Shown here: positions 40,954 through 49,569 of the stretch, piece after piece
Layout of the letters: every line of letters starts with the position of its first letter
How positions within the stretch are numbered: position 1 is the stretch's first letter
Assembly (NCBI RefSeq): GCF_004212635.1
Contig: NZ_PSRT01000023.1
Span: 1-64,000, forward strand
Reading direction: 5' to 3'
DNA length: 64,000 nucleotides
Origin: Bradyrhizobium genosp. SA-3
Lineage (GTDB): Bacteria; Pseudomonadota; Alphaproteobacteria; Rhizobiales; Xanthobacteraceae
Notes under the pieces: model-generated
What the model saw: only the letters and a program-made list of their open reading frames with translations
What the model was told of the DNA's origin: nothing
Database searches by the model: none
Translations under genes and position numbers: made by a program

Positions 40954-41736
40954 ATGCAACAGCAGAGTGCGGACAGGATCGATCTTGCCGGCCTCGTCGC
41001 CGATCTCAACGGCCTGCTGCGGCTGAAGACGACGGTGATCGGCATGAAACTGTTCGCGCGCGCCGCGGACATGGAGGCGATCCCAAAAATCCGGCGGCCG
41101 AACGCGATCCACACCACCGACCAGATCGTCAGCATGGCCGCGCGTCTGGGGTGGACCGTCGGCATCACGGCCGACGATCTCGTGGGTGCGCAATGCCGCG
41201 CGGTGATCGGTCTTGCGCCGCAGGATGAAAAATGGCTCGCCGGCGAAAATTACGTCGGCGTGTGGCACGGCACGGCGGAAGATGCACGCAAGCGCCAGGA
41301 GGCGCTGGACGTGGTGCCGTTCGGGCAGTATCAGGCGCTCGCCGTCAGTCCGCTGGCGAGCGGCCGGCTCGATCCGCCCGACATCTGCCTCGTCTACGCG
41401 ACGCCCGGCCAGATGATCATCCTGATCAACGGGCTGCAATATACCGGCTACAAGAAGTTCGAATGGGGCGTGGTCGGGGAGACCGCTTGCGCGGATTCCT
41501 GGGGGCGGGCGCTCAAGACCGGGGAGCCCAGCCTGTCCTTGCCATGCTATGCCGAACGGCGCTATGGCGGCGTGCCGGACGAGGAGATGCTGATGGCCTT
41601 GAAGCCCTCGCATCTTGCGAAGGCGATTGAGGGCATGAAGGCGCTGGCGAAGAACGGCCTGCGCTATCCGATCCCGCCCTATGGCATTCAAAGCGACGTC
41701 CGTGGCGGCATGGGCGTGAGCTACGCGAAAAAGTAA
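40954..41736 (+). CDS. DUF169 family protein
   Basis: 260 residues from ATG 40954 with GGAGGA ahead. LVADLNGLLRLKTTVIGMKL, then ITADDLVGAQCRAVIGLAP and GQMIILINGLQYTGYKKFEW, then GRALKTGEPSLSLPCYAERR fit DUF169 (a conserved uncharacterised family). Cys residues in AQC, TAC and PCY are the conserved positions. It is nine bases upstream of the reductase gene and so likely co-transcribed. Confidence 0.85.
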   Translation: MQQQSADRIDLAGLVADLNGLLRLKTTVIGMKLFARAADMEAIPKIRRPNAIHTTDQIVSMAARLGWTVGITADDLVGAQCRAVIGLAPQDEKWLAGENYVGVWHGTAEDARKRQEALDVVPFGQYQALAVSPLASGRLDPPDICLVYATPGQMIILINGLQYTGYKKFEWGVVGETACADSWGRALKTGEPSLSLPCYAERRYGGVPDEEMLMALKPSHLAKAIEGMKALAKNGLRYPIPPYGIQSDVRGGMGVSYAKK

Positions 41737-41745
41737 AGGCCGATC

Positions 41746-42924
41746 ATGAGCTCTGCGAAATTCGACATCGTCGTCTACGGCGCAACCGGTTTCACCGGCC
41801 AGCTCGTCGCCGAATATCTGGCGGCGCATTACAAGGACGACAAGGCGCTGAAATGGGCGATGGCCGGCCGCAGCCTCGACAAGCTGAAGTCCGTGCGCGA
41901 GGCGATCGGCGCACCCGCGGATACGCCGCTGATCGTGGCGGATGCGGCCGATCCTGCATCGCTGAAGGCGATGGTGGCGCAGACCAAGTCGGTGATCACG
42001 ACGGTCGGTCCGTACCAATTCTATGGCGAGGGCTTGCTCGCGGCCTCCGTCGCCGGCGGCACCGATTATTTCGATCTCTGCGGCGAGCCGGTCTGGATGC
42101 GGCAGATGATCGACAAGTACGATGCGGCGGCCAAGGCGAGCGGCGCGCGCATCGTGTTTTCCTGCGGCTATGATTCCGTGCCGTTCGAGCTTGGCACCTT
42201 CTTCGTGCAGGAAGAGGCCAAACGCGTGTTCGGCGCGCCGGCTGCGCGCGTGAAGGGCCGCGTGCGCGACATGCGCGGCACGCTGTCAGGCGGCACCGCG
42301 GCGAGTGCGAAAGCGACCTTCGATGCGGTTGCCAAGGACCTCAGCCTTGTCGCCATTCTCAACGACCATTTTGCACTGACGCCGGGCTTCACCGGCCCGA
42401 AGCAGCCGAAGGGCAACAGGGCGGCTTATGAGGAGGATCTGCAATCCTGGGCCGCGCCGTTCATGATGGCGCTGATCAACACCCGCAACGTCCATCGTTC
42501 CAACATGCTGATGGGCTTTCCCTACGGCAAGGACTTCGTCTACGACGAGATGGTTCTGACCGGTCCCGGCGAGAAGGGGGAGGCCAACGCAAAGCGCGTG
42601 ATGGCGGCCAATGCCGAGAAGACCGGCCCGAATGCGCCGAAGCCGGGCGAGGGGCCGTCGAAGGAGGAGCGCGAGAGCGGTCTCTTCAATCTGCTCTATG
42701 TCGCGATCGCACCTGATGGCCGCATGGTCCGCGCCGGCGTCACCGGCGACCGCGATCCCGGCTACGGCTCGACCTCGAAGATGATCTCCGAATGCGCGAT
42801 CTGCCTGCTGCGCGATGCGGCCGACGTTCCGGCCGGCTTCTGGACGCCGGGCGCAGCGATGCAGCACAAGTTGATCAAGCGGCTGCGTGACAACGCGGGG
42901 CTGACGTTCGGGGTGGAGAAGTAG
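41746..42924 (+). CDS. Saccharopine dehydrogenase-like / trans-acting enoyl reductase-type protein
   Basis: 392 residues. DIVVYGATGFTGQLVAEYLA is a Rossmann entry. KWAMAGRSLDKL, then GPYQFYGEGLLAASVAGGTD and YFDLCGEPVW, with CGYDSVPFELGTFFV, give the layout of the saccharopine-dehydrogenase-like family that includes mycobacterial trans-acting enoyl reductases and eukaryotic SCCPDH. Probable NAD(P)-dependent oxidoreductase; substrate unknown. Confidence 0.9.
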   Translation: MSSAKFDIVVYGATGFTGQLVAEYLAAHYKDDKALKWAMAGRSLDKLKSVREAIGAPADTPLIVADAADPASLKAMVAQTKSVITTVGPYQFYGEGLLAASVAGGTDYFDLCGEPVWMRQMIDKYDAAAKASGARIVFSCGYDSVPFELGTFFVQEEAKRVFGAPAARVKGRVRDMRGTLSGGTAASAKATFDAVAKDLSLVAILNDHFALTPGFTGPKQPKGNRAAYEEDLQSWAAPFMMALINTRNVHRSNMLMGFPYGKDFVYDEMVLTGPGEKGEANAKRVMAANAEKTGPNAPKPGEGPSKEERESGLFNLLYVAIAPDGRMVRAGVTGDRDPGYGSTSKMISECAICLLRDAADVPAGFWTPGAAMQHKLIKRLRDNAGLTFGVEK

Positions 42925-42935
42925 GCGCGCAGTAT

Positions 42936-43030
42936 CGTAGGGTGGGCAAAGCGGAGCGTGCCCACCACCTACGAAGCGATATTGCGGAGAGATGGTGGGC
43001 ACGGCGCTTTGCGCCTTTGCCCACCCTACG
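42936..43030. repeat. Palindromic intergenic repeat (GTAGGGTGGGCAAAG type)
   Basis: CGTAGGGTGGGCAAAG near 42936 pairs with CTTTG...CCCACCCTACG ending at 43030. A second inner inverted pair GTGCCCACCA / TGGTGGGCAC lies inside. A long imperfect hairpin between convergent genes, of a family I recall from Bradyrhizobium. Confidence 0.7.
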
Positions 43031-43083
43031 GCAGCTGACGTTTCAGGTAGAGAGTTAAGCGCGACGTGCGCGCCCAAATGACG

Positions 43084-43192
43084 GTGTCATCGTCCGGCTT
43101 GACCGGACGATCCAGTATTCCAGAGAAGGCATTGATTGAATCGAGAGGCCGCGGCGTACTGGATGCCCCGCCTGCGCGGGGCGTGACAGCGT
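43084..43192. repeat. Intergenic repeat (GTCATCGTCCGGCTTGACCG type)
   Basis: GTCATCGTCCGGCTTGACCG and CGATCCAGTA at the left, GTACTGGATGCCCCGC and GGGGCGTGAC at the right form an imperfect long inverted repeat. The same blocks (GATCCAGTA ... TACTGGATGCCCC) return at 46382-46562. Confidence 0.65.
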
Positions 43193-43198
43193 CCGCCG

Positions 43199-44395
43199 CT
43201 ACACCGCGCGCGCGTCATACGCGTACATGAAGTCCATGCCCTTGGCGCCCAGCGGTAACAGCCACTTCAGCATCTGATTTCTGACCCACGCACCGGTGGC
43301 GCTGAACTCGCGCTTGCTGTTGCCGTTGCGGCGGGCCATGGCGACGATCCTTTCGGTGCGCGGGCGCCGCTCGGCCTCGAAGGCCTGGAAGGTGGCGCCG
43401 AGCTCCTGGCCCTCCTGCATCAGCCGCGCGAGCCGCATCGCGTCCTCCAGCGCGAGCGAAGCGCCCTGGCCGGCGTGAGGGCTGGTCGCATGCGCGGCAT
43501 CGCCGATCAGCAGCGAGCGCTTGCGCGACCAGGTCGGCAGGGTCGCGACGTCGAGCGTGTCGGTGACGACGATGTTCTCGGCCGCTTCGATGATGGCAGG
43601 AATCGGATCGTGCCAGCCGCGGTGGAAACCGCGCAGATGCTGCTTCAGCGTCGCGTGATCGAGCGCGCGGAACATCGTGGCGTCCATGCCGTGCGCCGGC
43701 TGCGTGCTCCACCACATCACGCCGTCGCTCGGATCGAGGCTGCAATAGCCGTAGCCGAAGAAGCCGCTTTGTCCGAACGTGGTCTCGACATGCCGGCCGA
43801 TAGGCCTGCCGTCGAGCACGGCGTGCGGGACAAAGCCGCCGAAGCCGATCAGTCCGGTGTTGAACGGCTGCGGCCCGTCCGGCACCACCTGGCGGCGCGC
43901 CACCGAGTGCACGCCGTCGGCGCCGATCAGGAAGTCGCCCTCGGCCGTGGTGCCGTCGGCGAAGTAGGCGATGATCGGCTGGTCGCCGCGGTCCTCGATC
44001 TTGATCAGACGCTTCTCGAAATAGAGTGAGACGCAGGCACACCAGGCCTTGTCGATCAGGATTTCGTTCAGCGTGGCGCGGGAGATGTTGACGGCCGGCT
44101 GGCCGAAGCGCCGCTCTAGGTCGCGGTTGATCGACCCGAGCCGCTCACCGTTCTGCGAATAGAAGTCGAAGGACTCCGCGACCGAGCCGCGGCTGATCAG
44201 CTCTTTCGCAAGGCCGATCTCGTCCATGACATGCATGCCGTTCGGTGCGATCTGAAGGCCGCCGCCGATGCCCTTCGAATAGGGCCAGGCCTCGTAGATC
44301 GCGGACTCGATGCCCGCCCGGCGAAGCAGGATCGCGGCGACGGGCCCGGCGATGCCGGCGCCAATGATCAGTGCTTTGCGGGGACGGTACGACAT
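43199..44395 (-). CDS. FAD-dependent aromatic-ring-type monooxygenase
   Basis: 398 residues. N-terminal dinucleotide motif ALIIGAGIAGPVAAILLRRA, the DG motif GDFLIGADGVHSVARRQVV, and the GD motif LLIGDAAHATSPHAGQGASL, followed by ALEDAMRLARLM. This is the class A flavoprotein hydroxylase layout (UbiH/NahG/TetX-like). Substrate unknown. Divergent from the MarR gene at 44492 with a palindrome in between, which suggests MarR controls it and senses an aromatic ligand. Confidence 0.92.
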   Translation of the reverse strand: MSYRPRKALIIGAGIAGPVAAILLRRAGIESAIYEAWPYSKGIGGGLQIAPNGMHVMDEIGLAKELISRGSVAESFDFYSQNGERLGSINRDLERRFGQPAVNISRATLNEILIDKAWCACVSLYFEKRLIKIEDRGDQPIIAYFADGTTAEGDFLIGADGVHSVARRQVVPDGPQPFNTGLIGFGGFVPHAVLDGRPIGRHVETTFGQSGFFGYGYCSLDPSDGVMWWSTQPAHGMDATMFRALDHATLKQHLRGFHRGWHDPIPAIIEAAENIVVTDTLDVATLPTWSRKRSLLIGDAAHATSPHAGQGASLALEDAMRLARLMQEGQELGATFQAFEAERRPRTERIVAMARRNGNSKREFSATGAWVRNQMLKWLLPLGAKGMDFMYAYDARAV

Positions 44396-44445
44396 GGCTT
44401 GCTCCCGACGTTTCCGTGGTGCTAGGAGAAATTACGGTCGCTAAA

Positions 44446-44464
44446 TCTCTTAGTGACTAAGATA
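44446..44464. promoter_or_regulatory. Candidate MarR operator
   Basis: TCTTAG-TGA-CTAAGA (44448-44462) is a perfect 15-base palindrome with a 3-base centre. It is placed between the divergent monooxygenase and MarR starts and followed by TATATAT, a likely -10 region. Its size suits a MarR dimer. Confidence 0.65.
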
Positions 44465-44491
44465 TATATCGAGTAAGAGAAGAGGTCGGCC

Positions 44492-45013
44492 TTGTCAAGG
44501 GCGAAGGCGCGCGCTGCGCTGTTGCAGGAACTCGAGGAGGCGATGCGCAGGTCGTCCGCGCAGGGCGTGCTCTATGGCCAGACCGTTGCCAACGTTGCCG
44601 GAATTGCCAATTCCGACCTCGAATGCATGGACATCCTCTATCTCGAAGGCCGCGTCACTGCGGGCCGGCTCGCCGAGGTCACGGGGCTCACGACCGGCGC
44701 CATCACTGGCGTGGTCGACCGGCTCGAAAAGGCCGGGCTGGTGCGCCGCGAGCGGGACGAGAAAGACCGCCGCAAGGTCTTCATTTCCGTCGTGCCAGAG
44801 AAGGCCATGAAGATCGGCGAGCTCTACGTGCCGATGCAGCAGGCGATGGAGAAGGTTTTTGGCGCCTATTCCGACGAGGAATTGCGACTGCTGCTGCGCT
44901 TCGCCAATGAGGGCTACAAGGGCGTGCTCGTGGCAACAGAGGCGCTGAAGAGTCTGCTCGACACGCCGCCGGAAAAGCGGCCCGCTCTCAAGCTGAAGAA
45001 GCTTCGTCGCTAG
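44492..45013 (+). CDS. MarR-family transcriptional regulator
   Basis: 173 residues from a TTG with an AGAGGT site (start not certain). LECMDILYLEGRVTAGRLAE, VTGLTTGAITGVVDRLEKAG, LVRRERDEKDRRKVFISVVP is the MarR winged helix with its conserved D-x-R wing. Probably represses the divergent monooxygenase gene and itself via the palindrome at 44448. Confidence 0.9.
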   Translation: MSRAKARAALLQELEEAMRRSSAQGVLYGQTVANVAGIANSDLECMDILYLEGRVTAGRLAEVTGLTTGAITGVVDRLEKAGLVRRERDEKDRRKVFISVVPEKAMKIGELYVPMQQAMEKVFGAYSDEELRLLLRFANEGYKGVLVATEALKSLLDTPPEKRPALKLKKLRR

Positions 45014-45057
45014 AGCGTTTTCGAGCGAAGTGGATACCGGTTCGCGTGAAGAAAACG
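45013..45057. repeat. Intergenic repeat (AGAGCGTTTTCGAGCGAAGT type)
   Basis: AGAGCGTTTTCGAGCGAAGT, then TTCGCG and GAAAACG give an imperfect hairpin (CGTTTTC/GAAAACG). A single copy of a repeat type I recall as common downstream of Bradyrhizobium genes. Confidence 0.6.
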
Positions 45058-45076
45058 AGTCAAAACAAGAAACCAG

Positions 45077-45113
45077 ACATTACCGTTCCGATTCCATCGG
45101 AACGGTAATGTCC
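45077..45113 (-). terminator. 17-bp perfect hairpin overlapping the end of the O-antigen ligase-like gene
   Basis: GACATTACCGTTCCGAT (45077-45093) and ATCGGAACGGTAATGTC (45097-45113) are exact complements around a 3-base loop. On the minus strand it is followed by TGGTTTCTTGTTTT. The stem encodes the last residues (ITVPMESER) and the stop of the gene read leftward, so coding and termination share the same bases. Confidence 0.8.
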
Positions 45114-46345
45114 CTAATCTTGTAGACCTGCGCGGCCGCGATCATGCCCCACATCGCGCCGAGCATCATCCAGAAGTGCCGCCAGTGGTCGGTGTCGATC
45201 ACAAAACTTTCGCCGACAGTGCCGACGAAGGCGGAAAATACCGCGAGATAGGCGCGCTGCCAGGGCACGCGAACGAAGATGTGGCGGAAGCCCATGATGA
45301 CGGTGGTGAAGACCAGCGCGGGATAGCACACGCCGGAGAGCCAGCCGCCGGACATGAAGGCGTTGAGATAGGAGTTGTGGGTGTCCTCGGGGAAGTAGCG
45401 GTGGAATTGCAGGGGGCCGATGCCGAACGGCAGGTCGAGCGCCATCTCCGCACCGAGGATGTGGCGGCCGAACCGGCCGAAGCGGCCCTCGTCATAGCTC
45501 TGGTCGAAGCTCGCGCGCTGCTTGAACATCTCGGCAGTGGAGTCGAATGACAGCAGTACCGCGATCAAGGCCAGCCCCAGCACCGCGGCGACGATCGCCA
45601 TGATGATGATGCGAGAGCGCTGCGCGTTGGTGCGGCTGGTCAACACCATCAGCGCTAGCATGAAGGCGGAGGTCAGCACTAGCCCGCCCCAGGCGGCTCG
45701 GGAGAAGGCGAGCAGGATCGCCAGCGACATGATGCCGAAGGCGATGACGTTGCGGAACGCCTTGCCGAGCTTGTCCGAAACCACGCTCTGGAGCGCAAAC
45801 AGCGCCGGCAGGATCAGGAAGGCGCCGAGCACGTTGGGGTCCTTGAACGTGCCGCGCGCGCGTCCATAGAGCGTGAGGAGGTCGTTGCCGCCGGGGACCA
45901 GGTGGAAGTAGCCGGCGACCGCCAATAGCGAGGCGACCATGGCACCGACCACGAGCCCGCGGCGGAGCATGTCGAGCCGGGCCGCCGTATCCTCCGAGGT
46001 GACCATCGCGAAGAACACCACGGTCACCGCCATGTACCAAGAGGTCGCGATCCAGCTCACCACCTCGGACTGCTCGAACAGCGGGATCGCGCTGATCGTG
46101 TAGCCGACATTGAGCAGAACGAGCAGCGCGACCAGTGGCATCAGCGCGAGCCTCAGCCGCAGGCCGGTGGCGAAGAAGGTGACGCTCGCGAGCAGCGTCG
46201 CGATCTCGTAGGGGCTCGGCTCGATGAACACGATCGCGCCGGACGCGCCGACCAGCCACACCAGCGCGCGCTGGAGCGCCAGCACGCCGGGCGCAGCCGG
46301 CGCGGCTACATTCACTTCACCGGCTCTCGCCGCATAGGCCATCAC
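45080..46345 (-). CDS. O-antigen ligase / polysaccharide polymerase-type membrane protein
   Basis: 421 residues with about ten hydrophobic segments. Family core: LPALFALQSVVSDKLGKAFR, FGIMSLAILLAFSRAAWGGL and the large loop with GRFGRHILGAEMALDLPFGI, GPLQFHRYFPEDTHNSYLNA, the Wzy_C (O-antigen ligase) signature with the conserved His of HNSYL. Role: polymerises or ligates the polysaccharide built by the neighbouring transferases. It is last in the leftward-read part of the cluster. Confidence 0.88.
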   Translation of the reverse strand: MMAYAARAGEVNVAAPAAPGVLALQRALVWLVGASGAIVFIEPSPYEIATLLASVTFFATGLRLRLALMPLVALLVLLNVGYTISAIPLFEQSEVVSWIATSWYMAVTVVFFAMVTSEDTAARLDMLRRGLVVGAMVASLLAVAGYFHLVPGGNDLLTLYGRARGTFKDPNVLGAFLILPALFALQSVVSDKLGKAFRNVIAFGIMSLAILLAFSRAAWGGLVLTSAFMLALMVLTSRTNAQRSRIIIMAIVAAVLGLALIAVLLSFDSTAEMFKQRASFDQSYDEGRFGRFGRHILGAEMALDLPFGIGPLQFHRYFPEDTHNSYLNAFMSGGWLSGVCYPALVFTTVIMGFRHIFVRVPWQRAYLAVFSAFVGTVGESFVIDTDHWRHFWMMLGAMWGMIAAAQVYKIRDITVPMESER

Positions 46346-46381
46346 ACGCTCATACGCTTACGCTACTGGTACGCCACAAAT

Positions 46382-46562
46382 ACCGCTGTCATCGCCCGGC
46401 TTGCCGTCTTCGCTGACGCTTCGCCGGCCTAGGATCGAAGTGCCCGGCGAAGCCTTTTGGCGGAGCCGGGACCGGGCGATCCAGTACTCCGCGGCGCCTA
46501 TTGCGGAAAACGATTGGCGCTGCGGAGTACTGGATGCCCCAGTCAAGCCGGGGCATGACCAC
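46382..46562. repeat. Compound intergenic repeat (GATCCAGTACTCCGC type)
   Basis: GATCCAGTACTCCGC (46479) and GCGGAGTACTGGATGCCCC (46519) form an inverted repeat, with CATCGCCCGGCTTG and AAGCCGGGGCATGAC outside. Shares blocks with 43084-43192. It lies between the polymerase and the sugar transferase genes. Confidence 0.65.
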
Positions 46563-46565
46563 AAC

Positions 46566-48173
46566 TCAATACGCGTTCTCGTTCTTGGTCAGCAGCGAGA
46601 TCGGCGTCTTCAGGAGAATGTAGAGGTCGAACAGCACCGACCAGTTCTCGATGTAATAGAGGTCGAACTCGACGCGCTTCTGGATCTTCTCTTCATTGTC
46701 GATCTCGCCGCGCCAGCCGTTGATCTGGGCCCAGCCGGTGATGCCGGGCTTGACCCGGTGGCGGGCGAAATAGCCATCGACGGCTTCGTCGAACAGGCGG
46801 CTCTGCAGCTTGCCCTGCACCGCATGCGGACGCGGGCCGACCAGGGAGAGATTGCCAGAGAATACCACGTTGAAGAGCTGCGGCAGCTCGTCGAGGCTGG
46901 TCTTGCGGATGAAGCGGCCGACGCGCGTGACGCGTGGATCGTTCTTGGTCACGACCTTCGAGGCGGTCGGATCGGCCTGATGGTGGTACATCGAGCGGAA
47001 CTTGTAGACGTCGATCCGTTCGTTGTTGAAGCCGAAGCGCTTCTGGCGGAACAGCACCGGGCCGGGGCTGTCGAGCTTCACCGCCAGCGCCACCAATCCC
47101 ATCACCGGCAGGGCGGCGAGCAGCGCGAGGCTGCCGACGACGCGGTCGAACAGCCACTTCATCACTAGATCCCAGTCGGTGATCGGCGCCTCGAACACGT
47201 CCAGCGTCGGCACCTCGCCGAGATAGGAATAGGAGCGGGGACGGAAGCGAAGCTTGTTGGTGTGTGCGGAGAGGCGAATGTCGACCGGCAGCACCCAGAG
47301 CTTCTTCAGCATCTCCAGGATGCGCGTCTCCGCCGAGATCGGCAGCGCGAACAGCACGAGGTCGACACGGGTGCGGCGGGCGAACTCGACGATATCGTCG
47401 ACCTTGCCGAGCTTGCGCGCGCCGGCGCAGGTGTCGAGCGCGCGGCTGTCGTTGCGGTCGTCGAACACGCCGAGCACGTGGATATCGGAATCCTCCTGCG
47501 CCTTCAGCGCCTCGACGAGCTGCTCGCCGTTGCTGTCGGAGCCGACGATGATGGTCCGGCGGTCGAGCCGGCCCTCGCGCGCCCAGCCGCGCACCAGCGA
47601 GCGCAGGACGAGACGCTCGGCCATGAGCGTGGCGAGTCCGAGGAAGTAAAAGGCGGCAAGCCACAGCCGCGACACTTCGCTGCCGAATTTGGCGAAGAAC
47701 GAGATGCCGATGAACAGCAGGAAGACGAACGACCAGGACGAGATCATCCGCGTCATCTGCCGGAGCTGCCCGCGGAACAGCTGCACCTGATAGATGTCGG
47801 CGGCCTGGAAGCAAACCACGGCGGCGACGGCCACGGCGATGATTTCCCCGGGGTAAACCCAACTGAAGGTACCGGCGAGCGGCATGACATAGCCGACATA
47901 GAGCGCAATGCCGACGAGGCTGAGCAGTGCGAAGTCAGCCAGGCGGACGAAACCGGCGATCACGATCGGCGAATAGGCGCGGGCCACCTTCTGATTGACG
48001 ACCTCGAGCGCAGCGGGCGAGAGCCGGCGGCGGCGCTCCACAAAGGGTTGGGCGGCGGGCGTCGCCGCGGCGCTGGTCGCGGCATCGAGCATCGAGCGTG
48101 CGTTGAGCGGTTCCACGGGCGTCCACGTCCATTCCAAAGCCCGTGGCACGACCTTGCGCACCCGGGCGAGCAT
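46566..48173 (-). CDS. Polyprenyl-phosphate hexose-1-phosphate transferase (initiating sugar transferase)
   Basis: 535 residues from the ATG at 48173. Four to five hydrophobic segments (residues about 75-200) precede a Rossmann-like domain ([18 protein letters not shown]), then a further membrane segment and the bacterial sugar transferase domain: [76 protein letters not shown]. Family role: transfers hexose-1-phosphate to undecaprenyl phosphate, starting an exopolysaccharide repeat unit. The frame is open further upstream to 49115, but that region belongs to the glycosyltransferase gene. 59 bases downstream of that gene. Confidence 0.93.
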   Translation of the reverse strand: MLARVRKVVPRALEWTWTPVEPLNARSMLDAATSAAATPAAQPFVERRRRLSPAALEVVNQKVARAYSPIVIAGFVRLADFALLSLVGIALYVGYVMPLAGTFSWVYPGEIIAVAVAAVVCFQAADIYQVQLFRGQLRQMTRMISSWSFVFLLFIGISFFAKFGSEVSRLWLAAFYFLGLATLMAERLVLRSLVRGWAREGRLDRRTIIVGSDSNGEQLVEALKAQEDSDIHVLGVFDDRNDSRALDTCAGARKLGKVDDIVEFARRTRVDLVLFALPISAETRILEMLKKLWVLPVDIRLSAHTNKLRFRPRSYSYLGEVPTLDVFEAPITDWDLVMKWLFDRVVGSLALLAALPVMGLVALAVKLDSPGPVLFRQKRFGFNNERIDVYKFRSMYHHQADPTASKVVTKNDPRVTRVGRFIRKTSLDELPQLFNVVFSGNLSLVGPRPHAVQGKLQSRLFDEAVDGYFARHRVKPGITGWAQINGWRGEIDNEEKIQKRVEFDLYYIENWSVLFDLYILLKTPISLLTKNENAY

Positions 48174-48232
48174 CCCCTGGCACTCGACTAGCGAACAAAT
48201 CGGAAGATTTTCTAAAGCGGGCTTAAGGATGG

Positions 48233-49366
48233 TTAATGATTGGAAAATGCGTCGCGATAGGCGGCGAGCACGCCGTCGACCATCGCGGCTTGCGAGAAAT
48301 GTGCCGAGATGCGCGCGCGCAAGGCGGCCGCGCGCTGCGCCGTTGCTTGCGGATCGTCGAGTGCGGCCGCGATCGCCTCGGCCATGGCCTCGGAATTGCT
48401 CGGCGCGAACAGGGCCGGACTCTCCGCCCCGAAGATCTCGGGAATGCCGCCGATGCGGGACGCGATCATGGGAATGCCGGCCGCGCCCGCCTCGATCACG
48501 ACATAGGGCATGGAATCGCCGCGCGAAGGGACGACCAGCAGCCGCCCCTTGGAGAAGCCGTAGCGCGCCTTGACATGCCCGATGAAGCGGATCGCGCTGG
48601 AGAGGCCGAGCCTCTCGACCTGAGCCTTCAGCGCCGCGGTTTCCTCGCCGTCGCCGCCGAGCGTCAGCGTGACCTTCTTGCCGCCCTCGTGCAGGCGCGC
48701 CACGGCGTCCACCAGCAGATCCGCGCCCTTGATGTGCCTGAACTCGCCGACATAGGCGAGATCGGTGGTATCGTCGGCGGTCACGACCGGCTCGAACTCC
48801 TCCGGCGTGACACCGTTGAAGACGCAATGCACCACGCCCTTGGGCGTGCCGACGATGCGTTGATAGGTGTCGCGAGCAAACGCGCTCTCGAACAGGAACA
48901 GGTCGGTCGCGTCTATCAGCGTGCGTTCGAGCCGCGCGTAGAACTCGCCCTTGAAGGTGTTGAGGGGATAATGCAGCGAGCCGCCGTGCGGGGTGTAGAT
49001 GCGGATGGTGTCGTCCGAGCGCCGCCGCATGCGGATGAAGGCGCCGGCCTTGGCGCCGTGGCCGTGCATGACGTCGGGCTTGAGCGTCGCGATCAGGCGC
49101 CGCATGCGAAGCCACACCAGCACGTCGTCAGGTGACGGTTCGCGGCGGATCGCGAGCCGGTGCACGCCGAGCTTCAGCCGCGGCGCGAGCTCGGCAAGCG
49201 CCTTGTCGGCGCGCTCGCCGCCGGTGAGGCTGTCGGCGAGGATGCCGACATGATGGCCGCGGTCGACCTGGCCATTGGCGACGTCGAGGATATGGCGGAA
49301 GATGCCGCCAACGGGCGCGCGCACGGCGTGCAGGATGCGAAGCGGCCGTTCGGGAGAGGGGGGCAT
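48233..49366 (-). CDS. GT4-family glycosyltransferase
   Basis: 377 residues from the ATG at 49366. LRILHAVRAPVGGIFRHILD is the Gly-rich N-terminal entry of the donor-acceptor cleft. DVMHGHGAKAGAFIRMRRRS, then LAYVGEFRHIKGADLLVDAV and VVPSRGDSMPYVVIEAGAAG (the E-x7-E retaining motif) give the GT4 layout. Likely adds a sugar to the lipid-linked unit started by the adjacent transferase. First gene of the leftward transcript, with a 200-base divergent promoter region shared with the Wzz gene. Confidence 0.9.
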   Translation of the reverse strand: MPPSPERPLRILHAVRAPVGGIFRHILDVANGQVDRGHHVGILADSLTGGERADKALAELAPRLKLGVHRLAIRREPSPDDVLVWLRMRRLIATLKPDVMHGHGAKAGAFIRMRRRSDDTIRIYTPHGGSLHYPLNTFKGEFYARLERTLIDATDLFLFESAFARDTYQRIVGTPKGVVHCVFNGVTPEEFEPVVTADDTTDLAYVGEFRHIKGADLLVDAVARLHEGGKKVTLTLGGDGEETAALKAQVERLGLSSAIRFIGHVKARYGFSKGRLLVVPSRGDSMPYVVIEAGAAGIPMIASRIGGIPEIFGAESPALFAPSNSEAMAEAIAAALDDPQATAQRAAALRARISAHFSQAAMVDGVLAAYRDAFSNH

Positions 49367-49569
49367 GATCAAAACCAGCGCTCGACGGCGGCTGCCGAAC
49401 AATTCTCGCGAAATAATCGAGATGGATTAAGGGGCCTCGTGGTTAACAAACGGTGACGAGCGCGCGTGGCCCGGTCGGCGGACGTCGCGATTAACCCAGC
49501 GGCAACCTTAATGGAGTGTAATCGCTCCGGTTGAGATAGAGTCGCAGCGTTGCCCTGCGGGAGTGTTCG

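Noticed and set aside
48174..49115. In-frame extension of the sugar transferase into the glycosyltransferase gene
   Set aside because: The glycosyltransferase frame has clear GT4 motifs; the extension is its out-of-frame translation.
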